From: Micromonospora sp. C28SCA-DRY-2
GTDB taxonomy: Bacteria; Actinomycetota; Actinomycetes; Mycobacteriales; Micromonosporaceae
Reading direction: 5' to 3'
Assembly: GCF_030519475.1 (NCBI RefSeq)
Contig: NZ_JAUMKD010000004.1
Location: forward strand, 578,406 to 642,405
Length of the DNA stretch: 64,000 bases
Shown here: positions 15,742 through 24,175 of the stretch, one piece after another
Numbering within the stretch: the first letter of the stretch is position 1
Layout of the letters: each line of letters opens with the position of its first letter
Notes under the pieces: model-generated
Seen by the model: only the letters and a program-made list of their open reading frames with translations
Databases searched by the model: none
What the model was told of the DNA's origin: nothing
Program-made: the position numbers and the translations under genes

Positions 15742-16736
15742 CGCCAGCGGTTCGGGCGGGCGACGGCCTTCTTTGCCTTGGGCGGATCCGGGGCGAAGAT
15801 CTCCCTCAGCATCGGTGGCAGCATCGCCCGCCACTGCTCACCGGTGAAGTCCGGCAAGGCAAGCGTTCCGCCCCACTGGTGCTCCAGTTGGTAGGCGGTG
15901 CATGCCGAGCATCGCCGCCACCACCCGGGCAACAGCCGCGCCAGCTTCTCGGCCGGTGAGCCTGCGGGGGGAGCGGGCCGGAACAGGCACAGTGATAAGG
16001 CGTACTCGTGCCACTGGGAAGGCGCCTGGCACTCGGAGCACATGCTGGCGGGCGCGGGCGGGCGCATCGCCAGAAGCGTCTTAAACCGCTTGCGTTGCTT
16101 GGCCTTGTGCAGTTCGCGCAGCATCGGATGGCGCCAGACGGTCATGTGGGAGCTGAGAGATGACGTTCGCCGCTCGGCCGGGTAGTAGCCATCGTGGTCG
16201 ATGACATCCTCGGGGTCGCCGAGCTTGCTTCGCAGTTCCCGCGCGGCCGTCTGCCGCTCGGCCATGCGGCGCTCCGCCGCGTGCTGTTGCTCCTTGCTGG
16301 CTGGTGCAGCGAGGACGTGAGCGAAGAAGGCCGCATCGGCCTCCGTTCGCATCAGCTCAAGACGCAGGCTTTCGCGTTCCTTGCTGTAGAGCTCGGTTGC
16401 CCGAGCGGCGCGCTGCTGCTTCTCCACCTCGTGGCGGCGATCGCACTCAGCGAGGAACGCCTCCGCGCTGGCTTCCGGATCTTGGTGCGGCTTCCGCCGT
16501 GAGGCGCCGTTGTCCCATTCGCCGAGGATCGCCCACTGCCGGTCATGCTCCTGTTGTGCTCGGCCTTCCTGCCACCAGTCCCACTCACGCTCCACGTGGT
16601 TCATCGTGAGTTGGGCCAATTCACGGAGCAGATCGGCTGGGCTGCTCCGGCCGTCCGGAATGCGGGTCCAGGTAACTCCGTTGGGAGCCACCACCTGAAC
16701 CGCGTCGGCACACCGGCCGTCGGTCATGGTCACCAT
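15738..16736 (-). CDS. Coiled-coil protein with two zinc-type Cys pairs
   Basis: A 332-aa protein of unknown function. Residues about 40-190 are highly charged and helical (DRRHEVEKQQRAARATELYS, EQQHAAERRMAERQ), a likely coiled coil. The C-terminal third has CSECQAPSQWHEY and, about 50 residues later, WRRCSACTAYQLEHQW, two C-x2-C pairs that probably form one zinc site. The start could be ATG 16736 or ATG 16727; neither has a strong RBS. First gene inside the second island, divergent from the NrtR cassette. Confidence 0.65.
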   Translation of the reverse strand: MVTMTDGRCADAVQVVAPNGVTWTRIPDGRSSPADLLRELAQLTMNHVEREWDWWQEGRAQQEHDRQWAILGEWDNGASRRKPHQDPEASAEAFLAECDRRHEVEKQQRAARATELYSKERESLRLELMRTEADAAFFAHVLAAPASKEQQHAAERRMAERQTAARELRSKLGDPEDVIDHDGYYPAERRTSSLSSHMTVWRHPMLRELHKAKQRKRFKTLLAMRPPAPASMCSECQAPSQWHEYALSLCLFRPAPPAGSPAEKLARLLPGWWRRCSACTAYQLEHQWGGTLALPDFTGEQWRAMLPPMLREIFAPDPPKAKKAVARPNRWR

Positions 16737-16974
16737 CCAAGGGCAATGGTCGCGAGCCAGCCGCGTACGCGTCTGACGTGGGGGTTGCTCACGTCGGTGC
16801 TATCAGGTTCGAGCACGGCGGGGACGGACTGAATGTCCGCACAGCCACTAGCTCGGGCGTGGCGGAGCCGTGGGGGATGACGGCTCGGTCCGGAACCCGT
16901 GCGTCAGTGCCGCTGTCGTGGAGTACGGCTCGACCCTTCGATCGACGGGTGCCGAAATCCGACACACATCACGC

Positions 16975-16997
16975 CTTCCTGTCAGAGTGACAAGAAG
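16975..16997. promoter_or_regulatory. Operator candidate upstream of NrtR-like gene
   Basis: Near-perfect palindrome: arms CTTCCTGTCA and TGACAAGAAG with 3 nt between (9 of 10 pairs, inner five perfect). Its right end is 14 nt before the ATG at 17012. NrtR proteins usually bind palindromes overlapping their own promoters, so autoregulation is the natural reading. Confidence 0.6.
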
Positions 16998-17011
16998 TCT
17001 ATGGTTCGCTC

Positions 17012-17737
17012 ATGGCCAAGCCTCAAAGCAGCGGACCGGCTGTTCTCGTCGCGGTGGATCTTGTGATCCTCACGCTGCGTGAGTCCCGCCTCCATGCGCT
17101 ACTGATCGAGCGGGGCATTGAGCCGCATCTCGGCCGCCTGGCTCTCCCTGGTGGGTTCCTCAAGCACGCCGAGGAGGACCTCCTCGACGCGGCCCATCGG
17201 AAGCTGGCGGAGGAGGCCAGCCTCGGCTCAGAGCATCCACACCTCGAACATCTCGGTGTGTACGGCGCCCCGGGCCGAGACCCGAGGGGACGGGTGCTGT
17301 CCGTCGCCTATCTGGCCATCGCACCTCGGCTTCCGGAACCGACCGCAGGCAAGAACGCATCCCGCGCCTACTGGATGCCGATCGAGGCGGCTCTCTCCGA
17401 TCAGGTGCACCTCGCGTTCGACCACCGTCAGATCCTGGCTGACGGTGTGGAGCGGGCCCGCGACAAGCTGGAACGTACGGCGCTCGCCACCGCCTTCTGT
17501 GGGTCGACGTTCACTATCTCCGACCTGCAGGACGTCTACGAGGCGGTGTGGGGCGTACGACTCGATGCCCGGAACTTCTATCGCAAGGTGCAGAGCGTCC
17601 CCGGCTTCATCGTCCCTGCCGGTCCGACCCGGAAGGCGGAGAGCGGGCGTCCGGCGCGGCTGTTCCGCCCCGGACCGCAAGTGACGTTGAGGCCGCCGAT
17701 GACCAGACCCAACCTGACAGACAAGGAGCCGACGTAA
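17012..17737 (+). CDS. NrtR-like regulator (Nudix domain + winged helix)
   Basis: A 241-aa protein. Residues about 10-150 are a Nudix fold (LVILTLRESRLHALLIERG, LALPGGFLKHAEEDLLDAAH); the box reads HRKLAEEASL where catalytic enzymes have RELxEE, so one key Glu is Lys and hydrolysis is probably lost, as is common in NrtR sensors. Residues about 160-225 are the C-terminal winged helix (FTISDLQDVYEAVWGVRLDARNF). NrtR proteins sense ADP-ribose or related nucleotides and repress NAD genes; here it heads an operon of phosphorylase and membrane protein, starting 2 nt before the next gene. A palindrome lies in front of it. Confidence 0.82.
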   Translation: MAKPQSSGPAVLVAVDLVILTLRESRLHALLIERGIEPHLGRLALPGGFLKHAEEDLLDAAHRKLAEEASLGSEHPHLEHLGVYGAPGRDPRGRVLSVAYLAIAPRLPEPTAGKNASRAYWMPIEAALSDQVHLAFDHRQILADGVERARDKLERTALATAFCGSTFTISDLQDVYEAVWGVRLDARNFYRKVQSVPGFIVPAGPTRKAESGRPARLFRPGPQVTLRPPMTRPNLTDKEPT

Positions 17738-17739
17738 GC

Positions 17740-18894
17740 ATGGACGACGACATCGTTGTGATCCTCACGGCCCTGAATCTCGAGTACGAGGCGGTCCGTG
17801 ACCGGCTGACCGGCTTGGCCGTGCGTCGGCACGCGGCCGGTACCCGCTTCGAAGTCGGCCGTATCGGGCGCAGTGGCCCTCGGGTGGCGCTGGGGCTGGT
17901 CGGTAAGGGCAATCATCCGTCGGCGGTACTCGCCGAACGCGCGATTGCCGAGTTCCGTCCCACCGCCCTGCTCTTCGTCGGTGTGGCCGGCGGTCTGCGG
18001 CCCAGCGTCGCACTCGGCGATGTCGTCGTCGCCAGCAAGGTCTACGCCTATCACGGAGGCACCAGCGAAGACGACGGGCTGAAGGCTCGGCCGAAGGCGT
18101 GGGAGATCCCGCACGAGGCCGACCAGGTCGCCCACCATGTCGCCCGGGTGGGCGAATGGTGCCGTGAACTCTCCGCCGATTCCCACCCTCGGGTTCACTT
18201 CGGCGCGATCGCTGCCGGGGAGGTCGTACAGGACTCCGCGATCTCCGCCCAGGCCCAGTGGATTCGGCAGCACTACAACGACGCGGTGGCGATCGAGATG
18301 GAGGCCGCCGGCGTCGCGCAGGCCGGCCACCTCAACCGAGCGCTGCCAGTGGTGGTCGTACGAGGCATCAGTGACCGGGCCGACGGCAGCAAGGCCATCA
18401 CTGACGGCCAGAACTGGCAGCCACGGGCCGCGCGTCACGCTGCCGCCTTCGCCACCGCGCTGGCCCAGGAACTGACCATCGACAGCGGGCGCCGTGAAGA
18501 CGGCACGCCAGACGGACACGGGAGCGCTCCGATGCCCATGAAGAACGAGAACCTCGCCACCGGTAACGCCCGGGTCGGCGTGCAAGCTGGCCAGATCCAC
18601 GGCAACGTCACCATCGGCGCCAGCCGGGAGGAACCGGTCGACCTCGCGATCAGCATCGCCGACCTGCGAAGCCGGCTCAAGCAGGCGTGCCTGGATGGCC
18701 GGCTGGACGAGGAGACCTACGCAGCGGCCGAGGCAGAGCTCGACGCGGCGACCGGCTGCCTGCGAGACGGATCCGCCGCCGACCGCGGCGGGTTGCTGAT
18801 GTCACTCAAGCGGCTGCGAGGCTTGGTCGCCGACGTGTCTGAGCTGGCCGCAAGGCTGGCAATGATCATCGCGGCCGCACGAGGCATAGCGTGA
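17740..18894 (+). CDS. Nucleoside phosphorylase/MTAN-type protein with C-terminal helical tail
   Basis: A 384-aa protein. Residues 1-245 are a PNP/UDP phosphorylase superfamily domain: VVILTALNLEYEAVRDRL, VGKGNHPSAVLAERAI, LFVGVAGGLRPSVALGDVVV, VAIEMEAAGVAQAG (catalytic-site Glu) and VVRGISDRADG (Asp). It should split the N-glycosidic bond of a nucleoside or nucleotide signal. After a linker, residues about 270-290 carry GNARVGVQAGQIHGNV, which is echoed at the start of the next protein (GNAYVGVQANVMTGDV), followed by helices rich in Leu/Ala. The stop overlaps the next start as GTGA. Such phosphorylase domains occur as nucleotide-processing modules in bacterial conflict systems; a defense role is inference. 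Confidence 0.8.
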   Translation: MDDDIVVILTALNLEYEAVRDRLTGLAVRRHAAGTRFEVGRIGRSGPRVALGLVGKGNHPSAVLAERAIAEFRPTALLFVGVAGGLRPSVALGDVVVASKVYAYHGGTSEDDGLKARPKAWEIPHEADQVAHHVARVGEWCRELSADSHPRVHFGAIAAGEVVQDSAISAQAQWIRQHYNDAVAIEMEAAGVAQAGHLNRALPVVVVRGISDRADGSKAITDGQNWQPRAARHAAAFATALAQELTIDSGRREDGTPDGHGSAPMPMKNENLATGNARVGVQAGQIHGNVTIGASREEPVDLAISIADLRSRLKQACLDGRLDEETYAAAEAELDAATGCLRDGSAADRGGLLMSLKRLRGLVADVSELAARLAMIIAAARGIA

Positions 18895-20894
18895 CAACGC
18901 ACTCCACCTCCAACATCGCCCAGGGCAACGCGTACGTCGGCGTCCAAGCGAACGTCATGACCGGCGACGTTCACCATCACCACCACGCGCCCCCGGACCC
19001 CAGCTCCACTCCGCAGGGCGAGTTCGAAGCCGGCGTGCGGTACCTCGACAGGTTCCTGCTCGACACCGCACGAAAGCACATCGAGCGGGCGGTCACCCGG
19101 GGCTACCCCATCACCGCCCGAGTCCAGTTCTATCGACTGGTCGCCTTGCTCAGTGGACGCACCCCGCGCCAGCTGGAGGCCGAGGAGTGGCGGCGCCTTC
19201 TGACGATCTGGAGCGACCCGCCCAACCTCGACGAACGCGATGAGTGGACATTGGGACTCCGGGCCATCCTGCGGCTACTCAACGCGGATGACACTGCCAC
19301 ACCCAAAGCCGTGACCAAGGAGCTCGAGTCGCTGCCCCCACGCCAGCAGGGCTACATCTACAACCATCTGGACGGACTGCTGGAAGGAGCGTTGCGAAAC
19401 AAGCTGTGGCAGAAGGCGGTCGCCCAGGCGCAACAGCATCAGACCGCCGGCAACCGGCTCGACCGAGCGTGGAAGTTCTTCCACCCCATGCCCATACCGC
19501 CGAGAACCCGTAAAGCCGCGCCGGCCGTCATCGCCATGACGGACCGCGTCAAAGTCGGAACGGGAGGCGCTCTTCTCCTGCTGGCAACAGGCAAGCTGAC
19601 CGTGCTGCTGGCCGTCAACGGCGAGATCGGAGGGCTGGTCGGCCTGTACGGTGCGATGGCCGGGCTGGCGGCCTTCGGTGTAGCCGGGGCGGACCGGCAC
19701 TTCCGGCACAGTCGCAGACGAGCGAAGGACAGCGAGCTGCGACCACCCCGCCGTCAGCACACCGACGCTCGGCCGGGCGGATTCGCCGGCAAAATCGACC
19801 GACTCTTCACCCGCTACTTCGCTCGCTACGTGCCCGAGGGAATGGCCAGCGCTCAATGGCTCGCCGAAACCGCCGGCATCCGTCGGCACTTACGCAACGA
19901 AGTGGTCGATGCCTACCGAGAGGAGCGTGTCGACGCAGAGCGGGTCGCCTGGCTGGTCCGATACCTGGCAGGTGACGTGAGGACCCGCTGGACGCAAGGA
20001 ACCTTGACCGCGTACCGCCAGGAGCTGCGGGCGCCGCTCTCGACATGGCTGCTGCAGATTACCGGCGCCATCACCCTCACCACCGGTCTTCTCTGGGCAG
20101 CCTCGGCCGTCTTCTCGGCTGCCGTCCTGCCCGGCACCCTCTGGCTGGCGCTGACCGTGCCGACGGCGATAACCGCGACGCGCGCGGCGTTCCGCATCGT
20201 CGCCGAGCGTCGGCGGGTGGTCGCCGACAACGCCTATCGGACTGCCGAGCAGGCCAGACGGATGGAGGCGTATCACCGTTGGATGGCCAGGCTCGCCGAC
20301 AAGCCGACAGACACGGAGATGGCCGCATGGCTGGAGTGCGACCGCAAGGTCATCACCGACCGGGCCCTGCAGCAGTTCCGGCTCCAACCCAGCCAGGTTG
20401 TCGCTCACGCCTTCCTCGAATCACCAGCACGCTCCGCTCGGAAGAGACGTGCCGCGGACGGTCCGTGGCGGTACACCCACTACCGACTACTGCTCTTTCT
20501 TCTCACCGAGGATGGAGTTCGGCAGATCGACCTGGAGCTGGACTTCAGACGCGCCGCACACCGCGACACACAGCGGCTCAACTACCGATTCCACGCGATC
20601 TCTGCAGTCCGGATCGATGGACTAGCACTAGACAAACCAACCTTCCACCTGACGCTCAACAGCGGCGAGACGATCACGGTCCAGGTGACTGGGACGGACA
20701 CCGACCCGACCGAACGCAACGATGACCCCCGCCCAGTCACCGACCTGACTCTCGACGCCTCGGGACTCCGCCAGACCCTGCACGTGCTGGAGGGCGTCGC
20801 GGCAGAAGGCAAGGACTGGGTTCGACACCGCCGAGAGCAGGCCGATGACCGGCTCGCCGAGCTGTCCCGGCGCACCAGCGGCCTGCTCGACTGA
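18891..20894 (+). CDS. Large membrane protein of the Nudix/phosphorylase cassette
   Basis: A 667-aa protein of unknown family; GTG start within GTGA coupling. It opens with the motif GNAYVGVQANVMTGDV shared with the phosphorylase, then a His run. Residues about 45-205 are helical and TPR-like (YLDRFLLDTARKHIERAV). Two hydrophobic hairpins follow, near residues 220-270 (GGALLLLATGKLTVLLAV, LVGLYGAMAGLAAFGVAG) and 387-430 (AITLTTGLLWAASAVFSA, WLALTVPTAITATRAAF), flanked by basic loops. The last 190 residues are soluble. A regulator, an enzyme and a four-helix membrane protein fit a sensor-switch-effector arrangement with this as the membrane effector (inference). Confidence 0.7.
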   Translation: MTTHSTSNIAQGNAYVGVQANVMTGDVHHHHHAPPDPSSTPQGEFEAGVRYLDRFLLDTARKHIERAVTRGYPITARVQFYRLVALLSGRTPRQLEAEEWRRLLTIWSDPPNLDERDEWTLGLRAILRLLNADDTATPKAVTKELESLPPRQQGYIYNHLDGLLEGALRNKLWQKAVAQAQQHQTAGNRLDRAWKFFHPMPIPPRTRKAAPAVIAMTDRVKVGTGGALLLLATGKLTVLLAVNGEIGGLVGLYGAMAGLAAFGVAGADRHFRHSRRRAKDSELRPPRRQHTDARPGGFAGKIDRLFTRYFARYVPEGMASAQWLAETAGIRRHLRNEVVDAYREERVDAERVAWLVRYLAGDVRTRWTQGTLTAYRQELRAPLSTWLLQITGAITLTTGLLWAASAVFSAAVLPGTLWLALTVPTAITATRAAFRIVAERRRVVADNAYRTAEQARRMEAYHRWMARLADKPTDTEMAAWLECDRKVITDRALQQFRLQPSQVVAHAFLESPARSARKRRAADGPWRYTHYRLLLFLLTEDGVRQIDLELDFRRAAHRDTQRLNYRFHAISAVRIDGLALDKPTFHLTLNSGETITVQVTGTDTDPTERNDDPRPVTDLTLDASGLRQTLHVLEGVAAEGKDWVRHRREQADDRLAELSRRTSGLLD

Positions 20895-21039
20895 AGTCAT
20901 ACAAGGCCGGCCGACGCCGAAATCTCCATGGACTGTTGTTCACAGCCGAGGTGATCGAAGCGGCAAGCTCCCGTCCCTACGGGCGACCGGGGACTGGTGG
21001 AGACTTCGTCAGGCCGATAGCGACTGTCCTCGTCCTGCC

Positions 21040-21531
21040 TCAGTCCTCGTCAGTCGCCAGCACCGCGAGCATGACTCCGCAGCCCATGCCGATCACGAGG
21101 GCGTCCATCACGTGTCGGGTGACCGGGTCCCACGAGACCAGGTCGGTGTTCGTCCACCACCGGGTTCCATGACCCAGCAGCTTCACCAGCGTCCGGAACA
21201 CATCACGAGCGCGCTCCTCCGGGTATCGACCCGGCGCCCCGTAGGCGAGGGTGCGTGAGGACATCCCGATCAGTACGGCGAGGGCAACCTCCTGGCTCGC
21301 CTCGCTCATCCGCGCCGACAGCTGCGCCGCGTCCTGCGGGGCCTGCGGCGGCATTCCATTCGGGCCGCCAGCATCCAAGACGCCGACGCCGGTCAAGAGC
21401 GCGAACGCGTCAGGGAAGGGGTCGCTGGTGTCGGCATGTCGGATCACGGTCCACAGCTGCCCGTTACCGTACGGGCCCGGCAGCCCAGCCAGTAGCTGCC
21501 GGATCCGGACGAGCCGCTCGGTGGAATCCAC
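21040..21531 (-). CDS. Hypothetical protein, partner of crystallin-J1-type gene
   Basis: A 163-aa protein (MDSTERLVRIRQLLAGLPGP). Mixed helices with a hydrophobic stretch at the end (HVMDALVIGMGCGVMLAVLA) that may be one membrane or buried helix. Starts 6 nt after the stop of the upstream gene, so the two are one operon. No family recognised. Confidence 0.6.
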   Translation of the reverse strand: MDSTERLVRIRQLLAGLPGPYGNGQLWTVIRHADTSDPFPDAFALLTGVGVLDAGGPNGMPPQAPQDAAQLSARMSEASQEVALAVLIGMSSRTLAYGAPGRYPEERARDVFRTLVKLLGHGTRWWTNTDLVSWDPVTRHVMDALVIGMGCGVMLAVLATDED

Positions 21532-21537
21532 TGCCGC

Positions 21538-21900
21538 TCACCCGGTCTGCTGGACCGGTCGGAACTCGTGGACCACCTTGATGAGCCCGACGATGTGCCG
21601 ATTGAACTCGTCGAGATCCTCGGCCGGTACCCACAGCTCAAGGATGTCGCGGCCACCGACCTGCCGGACGGGGTAGCGGTCGGCGAACTCCTGGTCCACG
21701 TGGAACCTGGTGACGTAGCCGACCCCGGAGGCAGGAACGTTCCAGTCCCGGGCGATCATGATCGCGTACTGCTCGTTGAGGACGGGGTAGAAGATCGGCT
21801 GGTCAGGCAGCCGCGCCGGCCAGGCCTTCCAACCGGACGCGCGGACGAGGTCCAGCTCCTGCGGGCCGGTCGGCCGCCACAGTGTCATCGTCTCCGTCAC
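21538..21900 (-). CDS. ADP-ribosylation/crystallin J1-type small protein
   Basis: A 120-aa protein with WRPTGPQELDLVRASGWKAW, LPDQPIFYPVLNEQYAIMIA, ARDWNV and GYVTRFHVD, a pattern I associate with proteins annotated ADP-ribosylation/crystallin J1 in actinomycetes. Two consecutive GTG codons (21903, 21900) follow GAGGAG; the second has better spacing. No ADP-ribosylglycohydrolase metal motifs are visible, so the historic name does not prove activity. Divergent from the broken NADAR gene. Confidence 0.65.
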   Translation of the reverse strand: MTETMTLWRPTGPQELDLVRASGWKAWPARLPDQPIFYPVLNEQYAIMIARDWNVPASGVGYVTRFHVDQEFADRYPVRQVGGRDILELWVPAEDLDEFNRHIVGLIKVVHEFRPVQQTG

Positions 21901-21988
21901 CACAAATCTCCTCTCCCAGATCGAGGTACGGTACCGGCAGTCGCGAAACGCGCTGGTGCCGAACCGCGGGTCTGCCAGCCTGCTGGAC

Positions 21989-22552
21989 GTGCCTGAGACG
22001 GATTCCTTGCCGTGCAGCCTGCCCGAGCTGCGGGCGCTCGTCGCTGCGAAAAGGCGCCTCAAGTACCTGTTCTTCTGGAGCCATCAGCCCCAACCCGACG
22101 GCAGCATCGGCTCGGGTTGCCTGAGCCAGTGGTGGCCGGCCCGTTCATCGTGGACGGCATTCGATATGCCACGGCTGAGCATTGCATGATGGTCGGCAAG
22201 GCACGCTGTTCGGCGACGAGGCGATCGTCGAGCGGATGCTGACCGCGCCGCATCCGGGCGCAGTCAAGACCCTGGGCCGGCAGGTACGCGGCTTCGATCA
22301 GGCAAGGTGGGACGCGCACCGCTTCGACCTGGTCGTCGCCGCCAACGTGGCGAAGTTCAGCCAGCACCCCGACCCCGGACAGTACCTGTCGCACACGCGT
22401 AACCGGGTGCTGGCGGAAGCCAGCCCCGTGGATCGTGTCTGGGGCATCGGCCTCGCCGCCACGGACCTGCGCGCCGGCCAGCTCAGTGGCGAGGCCAGAA
22501 CCTCCTCGGATTCGCGCTGATGCGCGCCCGCGTACAACTCAATGCAGGATGA
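21989..22552 (+). pseudogene. NADAR-family N-glycosidase, three frameshifts
   Basis: The family signature is complete but spread over frames: KYLFFWSHQPQPDGSIG and GCLSQWWPA in one frame, then GPFIVDGIRYATAEHCMMVG, then LFGDEAIVERML through ASPVDRVWGIGLAA, and finally WRGQNLLGFALM. Each break (near 22137, 22205 and 22488) is explained by one missing base. NADAR enzymes cleave ADP-ribose/riboside N-glycosidic bonds (for example reversing guanine ADP-ribosylation of DNA). With a Nudix sensor and crystallin-J1-type gene next door it fits an ADP-ribose theme, but this copy is dead unless the breaks are sequencing errors. Confidence 0.8.
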
Positions 22553-22617
22553 CCTCAGGATTGACGGCGGCTTCACCGCCGTCGCCGGCGGTAGCAGCTG
22601 AATCGTCCCCGCTGCAG

Positions 22618-22829
22618 TCAGCCGAGTTCGGCCCGGTCGAGCCGGTCCAGCAGGCTCGGCTTACGCGCATGCCGCTCCCGCACCTGCCGCATCCGTTGCC
22701 GAAACGCCTCGACGTCGCCGTCCCGATCGGCCAGCGCCTTCAGGTCGCCCAGCAGGACGACGGCGGTGTTGTACTCCTTCGGCCGCTTCGTCGGGCAGCG
22801 CGAAACAGAATGGCGCGTATCATCAATAC
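22618..22829 (-). pseudogene. C-terminal fragment of an unidentified protein
   Basis: On the minus strand an open frame of about 70 codons ends KPSLLDRLDRAELG and contains KRPKEYNTAVVLLGDLKALA and AFRQRMRQVRERHARK, with codon use like a real gene. An in-frame TAG lies just upstream of 22829 and there is no plausible start codon, so it is a 5'-truncated remnant. I recall similar ends on actinomycete SWIM-zinc-finger-linked proteins but cannot confirm. Confidence 0.45.
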
Positions 22830-22898
22830 GCTATCGCCCCGTCGGCCCGCTGCCCCTAGCTTCGAGAGCGGACAACAGACCAGTTGGGAGGAGCCGGC

Positions 22899-23099
22899 GT
22901 GGTGGTAAGGCTGATGCAGACGATCGGTGATCTTCCCGAGTCGTACATCATGGGCGCGATTCTGTTGCCGGTACTGTTTCTGGGTTGGGTAATCATGAGT
23001 GAGCGTCGAACCCGGCACCTCACGCAGCTGATCCGCGCCGTACGGGGACAGGTTCGCTCAACGGGCGGCTCCCGCATGCGTGACCGAGAGGGGCGCTGA
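22899..23099 (+). CDS. Small single-pass membrane protein
   Basis: A 66-aa protein from GTG 22899, 5 nt after GGGAGGAG. One membrane helix (YIMGAILLPVLFLGWVIM) follows a short acidic N-terminus, then a basic tail (ERRTRHLTQLIRAVRGQ), so the tail should be cytoplasmic. Two bases separate it from the truncated HTH gene that follows, suggesting they once formed an operon. Confidence 0.55.
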   Translation: MVVRLMQTIGDLPESYIMGAILLPVLFLGWVIMSERRTRHLTQLIRAVRGQVRSTGGSRMRDREGR

Positions 23100-23101
23100 C
23101 G

Positions 23102-23187
23102 ATGTCCGCGCCGGAGCCGCTGATGAACAGGGAGCTGGTGGCTCGCGCGGCCAGCGTCACCCCCCAGGCGGTGAGCAACTGGGCGTC
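23102..23187 (+). pseudogene. N-terminal stub of an HTH protein
   Basis: About 29 codons, MSAPEPLMNRELVARAASVT then PQAVSNWAS, read as the start of a winged-helix/HTH domain like those at the N-terminus of N6-adenine methylases and related proteins. Beyond about 23187 the frame is the antisense of a kinase remnant, so the rest of the gene was lost in a recombination. Confidence 0.55.
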
Positions 23188-23534
23188 GTGTCGACGGCTG
23201 CCTCCACCTCGCCGATGGGAAGCTGCTGGAACCGGGCCAGCGCCGCACGGTCCGACCCGTGGACGGTGGCTCGGTTCAGGACGCTGCCGTCGTGCCACGG
23301 GTACACCAGCACCGGTCCGTCCGGACCATCGAGGACCTGTTCGGGGCCGACGATCGCCGAGTGCGCGACTGCGGCATGCAGTCGGCTGGCCCGCGCCAGC
23401 GAAAGCCGGGCTTCGCGTGTAGTGGCACGCTTTACGAACCAACGCCGCCCCATCACCTCGATGCCGTGGGACAGGCAGCCAGAGCCCTGAGCGTCGAAGA
23501 TCACGAACGCGGACGACAGTGGCAGGTCGAGCAC
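23188..23534 (-). pseudogene. Protein-kinase-like gene, N-terminal part only
   Basis: Minus-strand frame with SSAFVIFDAQGSGCLSHGIE, VMGRRWFVKRATT (ATP-lobe Lys), HSAIVGPEQVLDG and PVLVYPWHDGSVLN, the N-lobe of an actinomycete kinase-like family. It stops being kinase-like after IGEVEAAVDT and joins the HTH stub tail to head near 23187; the catalytic loop and DFG are absent. Confidence 0.6.
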
Positions 23535-23710
23535 CGATCTAACCTACGGCAAACAGCTGGCCCTGGGTTGACTACTCAGGGTGGGCGGCCCGCAGAGGCT
23601 ACCGCGCCTTGCGCGGCTAAACGGATGGTTGACACGATCGGGGCCCATTGCCCTTCGCGCGCATCGCGGCAACCCGTCAGCCCACAAGACGACGCCGCCA
23701 TCTGAGATGA

Positions 23711-24175
23711 TCAGCCGTTGCCGAATTGTAGGAGTGGCACGTCGTACAACGTGGGATCGGGGGCCCGGCGCATTGTCGGCGCGGCAACCTCCATAACCAA
23801 CATTTCGGTGAGGAACTGGACGGTGGCGGCAAGCAGGTGGCTGGTGTGGCCGGTGGCGCTGTGTTCCTTGAGGCCGACGCTGACGTGGATGTGCGGCAGG
23901 ATCCGGTCCTCGGCCTCGTCGTAGGCGATGGTGCCGCCTCCGAGTGCTTCGACGTTGGACAGGTGCACGCGGTCCCACACGGGTGCCTGGGGGTTGTCGA
24001 GGCGTTGGCATGTGCCGACGATCTCGACGCTGCTGAAGCCGGCGATGAAGACGGGGATGTAGCCGTGGCGGATGCCGTTGGTGCGGCAGGCGTCGGCGAG
24101 GGCTGTGAAGAAGTCCTCGCCGTGGTCGAACGTGACGCCGATCATGTGGCCGGGCGTGAGGTCGTGGCTACGCAT
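23711..24175 (-). CDS. PPC/DUF296 domain protein
   Basis: A 154-aa protein with the PPC (plants and prokaryotes conserved) fold: GHMIGVTFDHGEDFFTALAD, FIAGFSSVEIVG, LPHIHVSVGLKEHSATGHTS (the His cluster of the trimer centre) and EMLVMEV. Bacterial PPC proteins are small trimeric ligand- or DNA-associated proteins of unclear role. ATG 24175 overlaps the end of the asparaginase gene by 8 nt, so they are co-transcribed. Confidence 0.82.
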   Translation of the reverse strand: MRSHDLTPGHMIGVTFDHGEDFFTALADACRTNGIRHGYIPVFIAGFSSVEIVGTCQRLDNPQAPVWDRVHLSNVEALGGGTIAYDEAEDRILPHIHVSVGLKEHSATGHTSHLLAATVQFLTEMLVMEVAAPTMRRAPDPTLYDVPLLQFGNG

